This document shows, in pieces, positions 23,608 through 33,386 of a DNA stretch of 64,000 nt (positions are counted from its first letter, which is position 1; every line of letters begins with the position of its first letter). A program made the position numbers and the translations under genes. Under the pieces are notes generated by a model. That model saw only the letters and a program-made list of their open reading frames with translations. It had not been told where the DNA came from and searched no databases. This stretch comes from Stemphylium vesicarium (taxonomy: Eukaryota; Ascomycota; Dothideomycetes; Pleosporales; Pleosporaceae), in assembly GCA_004380135.1 (NCBI GenBank), contig QXCR01000121.1:26187-90186 (forward strand). The letters are read 5' to 3'.

Positions 23608-24055
23608 TATGATTTGGGAAAGTACGCGAATATCGTTGAAGTTTTGTAGATAATATAAGGAATGTTGTTCTGTGCTTGTGTAGTGTTGGTTGAGTAAAAC
23701 GGGCGAAACTAATTAAAGGCAGCTGTTTAGAGGGTCCAAAAAGTCGCGGGAGAGCTAATTGAGCGTCATTGCCCCACATCGGCCTTGGCAGGTACCAGAT
23801 ACATTTCCATCGACTTAACCATCGCAACCAACATCACGTGTCGCAAGATGCGCAAACCTGTCCTATAGCAGATACACGAGTAAAGAACCACCATATCAGC
23901 TTCCCCGGTAGCAGCCTAGCCCAATCCTCCAATTCAAGCCCTACCATGCCTTGAGCACCCACACCCACCAGCTGCGGCATCAAATCGCAACCATCACCTC
24001 TAACTTCCCCAACTAAATCACCACCCTCTATCCTCTGACATCCTACCACACCAAA

Positions 24056-25063
24056 ATGTCCTTCCCCGCGACGCCCATCGCCAAGCTAACCGGCCACAAC
24101 GGCATCGTCCACGCCGTCGCCTACTCCTCCGGCACGCAATCCTACATCCTAACCGGCTCCTCCGACCGCACCATCCGCCTCTACAACCCCAAACACGCCT
24201 CCCCCAGCCCCGCCGCCCCTGCCCCATCCTCGCAACAGCGCCCACCCGGCCTCGTAAACAAATACACAGCGCACGGCTACGAAGTCCTCTCCATCGACGT
24301 CAACGCCGCAAACGACAAGTTCGTCAGCACGGGCGGCGACAAAACAGTTTTCCTGTGGGACGTCCAGACGGCGCAGACTGTGCGACGATGGACGGGGCAT
24401 GCGGGGCGCGTGAACCGCGGTGTTTTCGGCGGAGAAGCGGATAGCGTTATTGTGACGGGGAGTTTTGATGGCACGGTGCGCGTCTGGGATGCGAGATCCA
24501 ATGCGTACAAGCCCATCATGATCTTCTCCGACGCAAAAGATAGCGTCTCGGATGTCGCTGTGCACGACGCTGAGATCGTGACCGCGAGCGTAGACGGGCG
24601 CGTGCGCAGCTATGATTTGAGGACCGGCATGTGCCAGGTTGATGTTATAGGACCTTCTTGCACTAGCATCGCCGTCAGTAAGAAGGGGACTGAGGTCCTG
24701 GTTAGCTCGCTGGATTCGTCGGTTCGCCTTATGGATCGTGTGAATGGCGAGCTGCTCAAGTCGTACAAGGATGACGCGTTTGTGAATACGGAGCTCAGGG
24801 TTAGGAGTACCCTGGGCTTGAACGATAGTGTTGTTGTTAGTGGGAGTGATGATGGCATGGTGTTTGCTTGGGACATGTTGGAGGGCACGTGTTTGCATAA
24901 GTTCAAACATTCCGAGATGAGAGAGACTAGAGGTGTCGCGCCGAGTACCCAGGCAAAGGGGAAGAAAGATGTTGTATCTGCTGTCGCGTTTTGCCAGACT
25001 AGGAGGGAGTGGTGTAGCGGTGGTGGGGATGGCAATGTCGTTGTCTGGGGCATGGGGAGCTGA
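24056..25063 (+). CDS. WD40-repeat protein, WDR83/MORG1 homologue
   Basis: An intronless 335-residue frame made almost entirely of WD40 repeats. Diagnostic segments include KLTGHNGIVHAVAYSSG, LTGSSDRTIRLYNP, AHGYEVLSIDV, GGDKTVFLWDV, GHAGRVNRGVF, VTGSFDGTVRVWDARS, DGRVRSYDLRTG and STLGLNDSVVVSGSDDG. Their order and spacing match WDR83 (MORG1), a seven-bladed propeller. In animals it scaffolds MAP-kinase signalling and is found with spliceosomes. A short low-complexity Pro/Ala insertion (about residues 44-62) follows the first repeat. The antisense strand also has a long open frame, which is a codon-bias shadow. Confidence 0.95.
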   Translation: MSFPATPIAKLTGHNGIVHAVAYSSGTQSYILTGSSDRTIRLYNPKHASPSPAAPAPSSQQRPPGLVNKYTAHGYEVLSIDVNAANDKFVSTGGDKTVFLWDVQTAQTVRRWTGHAGRVNRGVFGGEADSVIVTGSFDGTVRVWDARSNAYKPIMIFSDAKDSVSDVAVHDAEIVTASVDGRVRSYDLRTGMCQVDVIGPSCTSIAVSKKGTEVLVSSLDSSVRLMDRVNGELLKSYKDDAFVNTELRVRSTLGLNDSVVVSGSDDGMVFAWDMLEGTCLHKFKHSEMRETRGVAPSTQAKGKKDVVSAVAFCQTRREWCSGGGDGNVVVWGMGS

Positions 25064-25653
25064 ATTCATGTGCCTAAGTCTTTCTTGCTGTTTGTGATAC
25101 CCTACGAAAACAATTTACCTGTACTGCCAATCACGATTGGCCTGTCTCGTTCGTGACGCTGATAACGGCGGCTTTCGATCGAGCTCTTTGAGTCAATTCT
25201 CATTTCAGGTAGACGAATTTGTACTGGTGAGGAAAACGTATAATTGCTATCTGGAGTCGTAGGTAACGTAATGGGTTTACAATCTGGACAAGGAAATCGG
25301 AGATAAGCACGCGCGAAGCGAACAATAAGCATCTTCCACGCCTTGGCTTCGGTTTGAGTCAAAGGCTAGGCAGCATTGATGGGTATGAGAGATTCGTCGC
25401 AATGGAAAGGTGTTGTCTGGACTAGGCCCTGATGGCGTAAGCGTTGTGAAAAAAGATAGAGCGTATGACGAAATCGGGAATCTAGCTCCGGTCCTCGATG
25501 AAAAGGGTGTAGTAGTGTAACGTATGGTGTATGAGGGAATGGAAAGTTCAACGAGACGCTGCCGGGACCACAGGGCTGATAAGACGTAGCATCGGTCCCT
25601 GCCGAGCTCTCTTAGCCGAGCGCTTCGTGCGTTTGGTAGTTGGGTCCTGCGTC
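25064..25653. other. Intergenic between convergent genes, nothing recognised
   Basis: No coding evidence. It holds the 3' regions of the WDR83-like and zinc-finger genes. Confidence 0.5.
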
Positions 25654-28621
25654 CTAATCAAAATAACCTGCTTGTTCGTAGTGTTCCATGGTTTCTTTTG
25701 TAGTCGTAGAAGAACGGTAGACGTGCACGACCACCCCTCTGCGCTCACGACCTAGGCGCAACGTCAGTCTCAGCTGTCAAGCAGCATGAGTCTACTTACG
25801 GCCATTTGACATGTTGTAGACGTTCCACCTTCCATTTGTGAACATCGAAGGCAAATAAGCTCGCATTTGGGTTGGTTCCATGGCAAATGCGATCAAGGCA
25901 AGGAAAATGGGCAAGTCTCCCTTGAGTTTACCGTAACCGCGGTGTTGAGTCACGACTGTGCTGCTGTAATAAATGTCGGGTAGCAACATCGCCAGCCAAT
26001 GTTGGTCCGCTCGTTGACACGCAACAGTGCGATGTTCGGCCGCGTTGCAGAGATACGATGACCAGTCCGAGTCGTGGTCGAACTGCAAAGGCTGCCAGGT
26101 GGAATCTCCTGGCGGAGTAACCGCGTCTCCTTGCATGACCCAAAAGCCGAACCCGCCCCTGTAGAATACAGAATGTGTCTTGTATTGCACTGCGTCTTGG
26201 GGGAGCCCCGCGATTGCAGAGATGCTTTGGCCGTTAAAACTCCACCAGGTCCCACATACGCCCTCGGAAACTCGAATGTTTTCTCCACGCGAAACCGGAA
26301 GAATCCAGCTAGCTGCTACGCCTGCATTTGTTGCGGGAGCCTTGGGTGATTCGCGTACTTCGTCGATCCGAAAATAATAATTCGACCCCTAAGTCATAGT
26401 CAGTTTCAGAACTAATGAAGTACACTCTCACGTGTTGGTGATAAGATGTACTTTAGAAAATGGTACTTACCGATTTTCCAGGTCCACTTCCAGGTGCGCT
26501 TCCATTCCAAAAATTCGCCTTTTGAACAGGAGTCAAGTTCGAATTGGAACTTGACAAACGCTCTGTAGAAGGAACCATTCTAGATTGTTCTATGGCTTCA
26601 CCTGCTGCTTCCTGATATTTGTTTGAACTTTTGATGCTCAGGCCAGTCTCTTCCTTTTCTTCCAGAACTGCAATGCAGGGGCCTTGCTCCGAGCCTGGCT
26701 CGATAGCTTGCTTTTGACGGCTGACAGTCTCTGTGTTCAACGATTGCAGCGGCGACAATGACGCAACTGCTCGTTGCACCCTTTCACCTGATCGAGGGCT
26801 AGGTGTAGCTTGTTCTAAAGATTGGACATCACGTTTCAGTCTTTCGCCCCTTTCGTTAAGCTTGCTGAAAGTCTCGATGCGCACACCGCTGAGGTCCTTA
26901 ACATCGTCAATACCCATCGATGGTAGAGACTCAAGTGCAAAGTCGAGCATGTGGTTGCCTATATGCTCCAATAGTGCGTCGGCATCCATTATAGTTTCCA
27001 GGGGCTGCTCGATGCAGAGAGGGCATTGCTTTACTGGTGCGGCGCTCGTTCTCTAGCATATCTCGAGTAGGGCGTCGTCTTGTAAGTCAATGTCCTCATG
27101 CACAGTGCTTATGTGATCGAGGAACGTCTCTTTAGAATTAAATACGTACGTATCTTCATTCTCCCCACATGCCTGGCATTGCCAATACGTTGGTGTTCGG
27201 TGTTCGGATTTAAGGTGTGCTCTCCATGTGTCGCGCGTAGCGAACATCGTGCTTTCCATCGTACAGTCTGCAAACACACAAGTGTACGGCTGAACATCCG
27301 ACGAAAGATGTCGTCTGAAGATTTGTACGTCAATGTTCATTCAACGTGGCTGGTGTGGGTGAACACTTACTTCCAAAGATCTGGCTCCGCTTCTGTGGAA
27401 TCCAGGATCAGATTGCAATAGGGACATGAAAAATAAATTCTCTCTTTGGAACTTTCCGGTGGATCAGGCAAGCAAGATTTGGCTAGCCCAGTTTGGTATT
27501 GGCCTGGATGGGAAAAAGTGGGATATTCAAGGTGTCGGGGGTCAATTTGGTCGTTGGAGGCGACTGTTATCGTCTTCGTGGTATCTTCCATTTGTGCATC
27601 TACACTCGCATTATGTACTGTGGGTAGGCCATGTTGATTTTGAATCTCTGCTTCCGCGAATAGTGGATTGGGCTCTTCAGGAAATAACACAGCCTCGGTC
27701 GCCGCAAGCTTCCCACTGTGCTTTTGGGCATACCAGAATCGATTTCGGCGGCGCAAATTTGCGTATATCAAGCGGTCCAAGACTTTTCGATGATCTCGCT
27801 CCAAATGCTGTAATCTTGACTCAGTCCCGAGCATCAGAGTCGCAAGGGCGTCATCATCAATGGACGGAGGGGTTTTGAATATGTACTTAAGAAGATGCGT
27901 TCTAAGGGTTTGCAGGTCTTCAGTTGGAAGCTTGCGGGACGCTTCCTGATCAGGTTTTTGCAAGTTCTCGCAATCCATGAAGCCAAAGTATGCGTCTGCT
28001 TCTCTGAATCGCGTGGCGGTACCAGAAGTTCGAATGAGCATCCTGAGGCGGATGATCTGATCCAAGATTGAATCAACATTAATCTTGAATTGCCTGATCA
28101 CCACCGCCTTTGTTCTCATAGAGGAACCCTGGGTATCACCCTCCTCCGAGCTCACGCTTGACTCATCTGACCATGGCGCAAATGGGTCCATCCCATGGGT
28201 CGAGCTCTTGTCATCGCGCAGCAAAGCAAGCTCCTTTTGAATGACTTCTGTATCGAACGGTTCTTCGTCCATATGGCCTGTCAAGTCTAGGTTCCTTTAG
28301 CTGTCATTCTCGAAGACTGTATGAAAGCGTACCTAGCTGTTCGTATGTGTGTATCAAATTTCTCAACGTCGTGAGGAGGCCGAGCATGACCGCTCGAAAA
28401 TCTGGTTGATCTCCTAACCGGTGATCCAAGCCAGATGGTGGTACTGTGAATGCTCCAACATCGGATGCCCATAGGTTGAAGTCAAGCAATCTGTTTTCAG
28501 CCCACCCGCCATGCATTAAAGCAGGGATATCACGGCACAGTTTCAAGCCCTCACGGCAGGATCGGGCCGCAACATAAATACTGCGTGGATTGTCCTGAGC
28601 GTGCGTTTCTTCGGGGTCCAT
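25654..28621 (-). pseudogene. Zinc-finger protein with unknown C-terminal domain, carrying an in-frame TAG
   Basis: Five exons are in phase: 28621-28333, 28277-27371, 27314-26471, 26388-25800 and 25751-25654 (all GT-AG), totalling 908 amino-acid positions. Residues 1-97 resemble the N-terminal helical region of fungal zinc-finger and NLR-like proteins (RLLDFNLWASDVGAF, GLDHRLGDQPDFRAV). Zinc fingers follow: CPYC at about 381-384 with H401; C411/C416/H432/H437; C445/C448/H466/H471; and CPLC at 496-499 with H516/H520. A TAG at 27053-27055 falls at codon 486, between the third and fourth metal sites, with the frame open on both sides. From about 681 on there is a separate domain (YYFRIDEV, GFGFWVMQGDA, RRGVVVHVY) shared with the gene at 41861-42717. 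The product is either a 485-residue truncated protein or a recent pseudogene. It is divergent from the S8 protease gene; a role in a recognition or cell-death locus is inferred from context. Confidence 0.8.
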
Positions 28622-28809
28622 CGTATACCTTGCAAATCGATGTAGCTTGATATATAGCCTTGGAGGCGTGAGGTATGAACATGGAAGCTGATTCCAGCGG
28701 CAAGGCTGTAAACGCCGTCATCGGTAGGACAGCTCATCACGAGGTGCAGCTGCGGCGTGGCGTCATGACCGATTTACCCAGAACAAAGGGCATCTTACGA
28801 AGTTGATCC
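28622..28809. promoter_or_regulatory. Shared divergent promoter of the zinc-finger and protease genes
   Basis: Only 188 bp separate the two start codons, which point away from each other. Both core promoters and 5' leaders must lie here or overlap the genes, suggesting co-regulation. I see no convincing TATA box. Confidence 0.55.
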
Positions 28810-31774
28810 ATGTGGTCTCTATCCTTTCCTTGCTTCACCATGAGCGTCCCTGAATTGTGGGATTTCGCAATCGCCGTCACTGGTAAAGTCGCCGGAATCG
28901 CCGCTCGCGCCATCGAGCCGGTTTACGTTGGACATGCGAGGCTGAGTCCCGCCAACGTCCTGTTCGTACAGAATCCTCGAGACATCAATTTGAGCTTTCT
29001 TGCAGCCAAGCTCTTGGTTGTTCACGATACGTTGATGTCTCCGCAGTCGCGCCAGGTAGAGACGATCGTGAGACGGCTTCCTAGGCTACTTGCGCAACTA
29101 GAGCGCGTTTGCACGGTCTGTGCTCAACCTCGTCCACGGAAACCGTTCCGCGGCTACTTGTGGCTAACGGCCGTAGCACTTGACCCGTCCTCCTGGTGAG
29201 ACAGAACGACGTGGTCGCAACCAGAACGCCATCGACTATCCCAATCTTTGGGTTATCCAGCACCCGTCATTTCAGTCTCCGGATGCATTGAGCAACGCCA
29301 TATCCAACTTCGTGGCTACTGGTGGGCGGAACGTGAAGCGACTTTGCAAGAATCTTGACAAAATTGCAGGTGCCCTTGGTCGGGACAATGTCGGCTCGGA
29401 TGTAACAGCATACATCGACGAAACCCATATTCGGGATGGTGCACCGCCACAAGAATACTCGCCATCTGTCAACCAGCAGTTGTTCGAGGTCGTGTCAGAG
29501 TATCTGCGGTGCACATGCGCCCAAAGCAATGGGATCAACCAAGCATATCAACATTGCGCTAGACTGCACCTAAGACATGAGGTATCTTCCGTTGAGGATG
29601 ACATTCTGTTCAATATGTTGTTGTCCAAAGCGCCTACAGTGATCTCAGAGATACCGATATGGGATTGGCAGCAAGTGACTTTCCGGATACCACGGCAAGT
29701 CTTTTCAGCATGAATACTATCTCGTACGTAACCTTCGCTAACAGATAAGCAGCGCACACTCGCAGTCGCTTAGCACCCGGTGCGAAGGAAAAGCTTTGCT
29801 CATGCATGCCGAAACCCTTGAGCAGAGCCAAACATACATGGATAAAGTCGATCGTTTTTGTGATCTCCTTAGGGAGGAGATAGGGAGTGCCCGTCGCCGT
29901 CTCAAGCTCGTAGACGGACAGCTTTATCACCTTCGACCAGTGGAAGACGTCGATTCGGACGTGCTATCTGTTCCAAGCCTCTCTTTGTCTAAGATTCTGG
30001 AACATGAGGGTTTGTTCGCGGCAGGGAGAATTTTATTGGCCTACATCCTTGCAAGATCTGTATGGCAGTATTATGACTCTGACTTCGCAAGAACGAAGTG
30101 GACGACAACATCGATTCACTTTGTGCCGGAGTATCAAACCGACCAGGATACGCTTTTGGATTGTGAAAGGATTGATCTGTCGCACCCATATCTTGTCGTA
30201 CCGTCATCTGGTCACGAATCTGACGTATCAATTGAACAGGACCAAACGGGTAACGTTCTTCATCAATTCCCACGAGTGCTCTCGTTGGGAGTTATGCTAG
30301 CAGAGATTGGCCGAAAACAATCGGCGAAGACAGTCCTTGGCTCCAGCTCTCACCAAGCACAGATCAACAAAGACTTGTCTACATACAAGAGACTCACAAA
30401 AAGCCCTCGTTGGCCGGAATTAGATGTTGACGAGAAGATACGGACAAGATTTAAGAATGCAGTCACGGCTTGTCTGGAACCACAGGCTTTCCATGCCAAT
30501 CATTCCACGGGCAATGGCCGATCGGCCGTTAACAGGAGGCGCGACATGCTATATCAGCTTGTAGTATATCCTCTTGAGCAGCTATGCAGTGAGCTTGACC
30601 TCATAGCCAAGCCTGAGGCTGTACCAGCTCTCGACTTTACCAACCACGAAATGCGAGATACGCGTCCGTATAGACCGGCTATGCTTTTTGGCGACAATGA
30701 GAAAAGGTCTGTATATAGTGCGTATTTTCTCCATGAGCTAACACATGGTATAGACAACCGCAATCATCCGAGGCTTGGATAGAACAGACCATGAATACAA
30801 TCAATTTCGATCTGGCTCTCAGGTTCAGAGAGAGTCCCAGCGCAAGGCGCGTTCGGGTCGCGATTCTGGACACGGGGTGTGATCATCAGTCGCCTTTCTT
30901 TAGAGCGGTGCGACAAAAGCGTCTTGTGGTATTGAAGGATTTCACTAAAGATGACGGAAGCTCCGTCGATGAAGATGGCCATGGAACCTATGTCACCTCA
31001 CAAGTGATGAAGATAGCTCCAGCTGCGGACATATGTGTAGCTAGGGTGGCAAAGAACTCTGAAGGTCTCCAGATGGCGGCAAACAACATTGCGAAGGTGA
31101 GATGATCTGTAGAGTTTTACTTGGGGATCGCTAAATCCACATAGGCCATTGGATGGGCTGCGACCGAAGTGAAAGCGGACATTATCTCGATGTCTTTTGG
31201 CTTTCCAGAAGAGCCTGAGAATGATGGTAAAAGAGTTATCAGTAATGCAATTACTGGCGCAATGGCAACCAGAAATCAGAGGATCGTGTTCTTCGCGGCT
31301 GCTGCCAATGATGGCGGTAATCAGTGTGAGATGTTTCCCGCACGAAACCGGTCTGTTATCTCCGTCAGAGCGACAGATCACCTTGGAAGCTTTCTTGCAC
31401 TGAATCCCCCTCCTAGATTTTCGGACCAAAAGGTAATCGGCACACTTGGACAAGATGTTCCAGGAGCTGGACTGCGCAATTCTGGAGACATCATCAAGTC
31501 GGGAACATCTGTTGCTACGCCGATAGCCGCTGGAATCGCTGCAAATATACTGGGATACGCTCGAATACGGCTAAAAGAAAACGCTTGTCGCGAAAAAGTG
31601 GTTAAGGCACTAGAAAGAGAAAGTGGAATGTATTCTGTATTACTCCGGCTTTCTACAAAGATGAGTACCAATGAACACTACCTTCGCATGGAGGGATTCG
31701 TTCAGATGAGCGATACGGAGCGAGACGCGCTGCTCACATACAATGCGAAACAAGAATCTTCGGGAAGCCACTAA
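28810..31774 (+). CDS. DUF7580-like region fused to a subtilisin (S8) serine protease
   Basis: Best model: exons 28810-29055, 29177-29694, 29753-30706, 30754-31096 and 31145-31774, giving 896 residues. The last two introns are clear GT-AG. The junction near 29695 is either a GC-AG intron (GCAAGT donor) or a weak GT donor at 29699, and the first intron's donor is also uncertain. An in-frame ATG at 28840 is an alternative start. The helical N-terminal half leads into a region at about 260-572 with the DUF7580 pattern (LVDGQLYHLRP, LSLGVMLAEI, VVYPLEQL). The S8 domain shows the full triad: Asp near 612 (VAILDTGCD), His near 649 (DEDGHGT) and Ser near 809 (SGTSVATP), with the oxyanion Asn near 742 (AAANDGG). 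There is no signal peptide or I9 propeptide, so an intracellular, regulated protease is likely. This layout matches proteases paired with fungal gasdermins (HET-Q2 type). The gene directly downstream is the candidate target. Confidence 0.85.
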
Positions 31775-32013
31775 TCACAAGTTGCTTCAGTCATGCGCAT
31801 TGGGGGAGGGGAGGCGGATGAAGCGATTGGGCGAAGACCAGGCTGCGCCTCAATTCCGGTCAAGCGGGCTTCTAGACCCCGCACATGTTCGGCGTTAAAC
31901 TCCAGGCAACAATTGTGTCTTGCTCCGTATAAGTCCTGCAGTACTGCGAGCCATGCCTAAGAGTCATGTGTCAGCAAGAGTATTGAGTTTGGGACCAAAG
32001 CCTATCCGCTCCC

Positions 32014-32847
32014 ATGGCGTTGAAGACCTATCTACTGGCCCCTAACTTCACGTACGAACCAGACGGACCAATTCGCATTGGCACAATCATTGCAGATCCT
32101 TTCTGCCCGACAAAAGCCCTTTATGTTCCTACGGACGAACCAGAAACAGCAGTTCATACGGATATCGACACGGCTTTCACACGCGAGAAAGGTCTAGGCC
32201 ACCACCACAGTATATGGGCGAAATTCTTCCAGACGGCAAGCGCAAACATCGGTGCGGGGATAAACAAAGATGCGCGTGCGCAATACACCATGGATAGTCT
32301 CGAGACGGTCCGCATCAAGACTGACCCAACCGATGAGGAAGCGGCCGAGCTTCTCAAGAACCCCGTCATACAGAGCAGTGTGAGTGCTGGTTTGTTCGGA
32401 TCAGCGCCGGTCTACATGATCACTGGCATCAAGATCGCCAAAGGATTCAGCATGACGACCTCTATCACGCGGACCCACGAAGCGCAGCTCGGTGGAAGCG
32501 CTTTCATAACTGAGGGTGTTAGTGCCGGTGCAGAGATAAACGGGTCGCGACGAGTTGCAGCTGAGGATACAGTACGATCAGGGAGCGACATTATATTCGC
32601 ATATCAACTGCACATCATTGCGCAGAAGAAGTGGTGGCGAAGCGCAGTTTCGATCGATACGTTCGCTCCCCAGTCCGCGTTTCTAAGTAAGGAGACAAAA
32701 GGCCCGGTCCAGGAGGAAACTCTAGCTATGGGCGCTACGGTGGACCAGCTCGTGAAGGCGGCTGATGAAAATGAGGTTCATCTTGAGAAAGGAGAGGCGG
32801 CGGGTGATGGTGAAGGCAATTACGTCTGGATTTCTTTCGAGGAGTAG
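32014..32847 (+). CDS. Candidate gasdermin-like pore-forming protein (HET-Q1/RCD-1 type), protease partner gene
   Basis: An intronless 277-residue frame from an ATG at 32014, 239 bp after the S8 protease gene and on the same strand. It has no signal peptide and no hydrophobic helix. The sequence alternates polar and small/aliphatic residues in beta-like runs (SVSAGLFGSAPVYMITGIK; VRSGSDIIFAYQLHIIAQ), with an N-terminal TIIADPF motif. The last 45-50 residues are charged and loosely composed (KAADENEVHLEKGEAAGDG). Fungal gasdermin-like proteins of the HET-Q1 group are about this length, are encoded beside S8 protease genes, and are activated by removal of a short C-terminal piece, all compatible with what is seen. 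The assignment is context-led. I cannot demonstrate the gasdermin fold by eye, and another pore-forming or unknown beta-rich family remains possible. Confidence 0.55.
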   Translation: MALKTYLLAPNFTYEPDGPIRIGTIIADPFCPTKALYVPTDEPETAVHTDIDTAFTREKGLGHHHSIWAKFFQTASANIGAGINKDARAQYTMDSLETVRIKTDPTDEEAAELLKNPVIQSSVSAGLFGSAPVYMITGIKIAKGFSMTTSITRTHEAQLGGSAFITEGVSAGAEINGSRRVAAEDTVRSGSDIIFAYQLHIIAQKKWWRSAVSIDTFAPQSAFLSKETKGPVQEETLAMGATVDQLVKAADENEVHLEKGEAAGDGEGNYVWISFEE

Positions 32848-33386
32848 ACTATTCAAGTTACCAGTGTCGGATCTTGCTTCCGATGTTCGAGGCACAATTA
32901 GAGTATTCTTTTGGTGGCTCAAGCGCACTGTATTGATCGATCGCATCTTTTTGGTGCACCCGGCAACATGAAGACGGTTCAATCCCCAAAACTACCCTAA
33001 GTCCCGGATAAGGACACAGCTAAATGTATAGCATTGGTAGACTATTGTTCTCATTCTGTAATGCTCAATAAAGCAACTATCTGCTCGGTGAGATGACCTC
33101 ACAGTCAGCAGCACCTAGTGCATGAGTGGGCTCTAGGGCTGGATAAGAGCGTAGCGATAATCGACCAATCAGCACCCGAGCACGTTTTCGCACCAAAAAA
33201 GTTGCGCCCCACTACCGCCACCATGGCGAAATCTTCCCACATCACAAGCGTTACGACTTAGTCACGTATTTCAGATTTCGAACTCGCTTCAGCGCCGACC
33301 TGCCATTGCACTCATCACCACGGAACTCGACAAAGAAAGCCGTAGTCTTCCTGAGCGCGCCAGGGAAGTAATCAAAATTCACAACC
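32848..33386 (+). other. Intergenic; leader region of NOB1
   Basis: No full gene. It contains a 12-codon upstream frame at 33223-33261, described separately. Confidence 0.5.
33223..33261 (+). promoter_or_regulatory. Candidate upstream open reading frame before NOB1
   Basis: An ATG in a near-perfect initiation context (CGCCACCATGG) opens a 12-codon frame ending in TAG, 126 nt before the NOB1 start. If it is in the mRNA leader it could reduce NOB1 translation. No transcript evidence is available. Confidence 0.35.

Noticed and set aside
24149..25069. Long minus-strand frame opposite the WD40 gene
   Set aside because: It is an antisense shadow produced by the codon bias of the WDR83-like gene; it has no domain.
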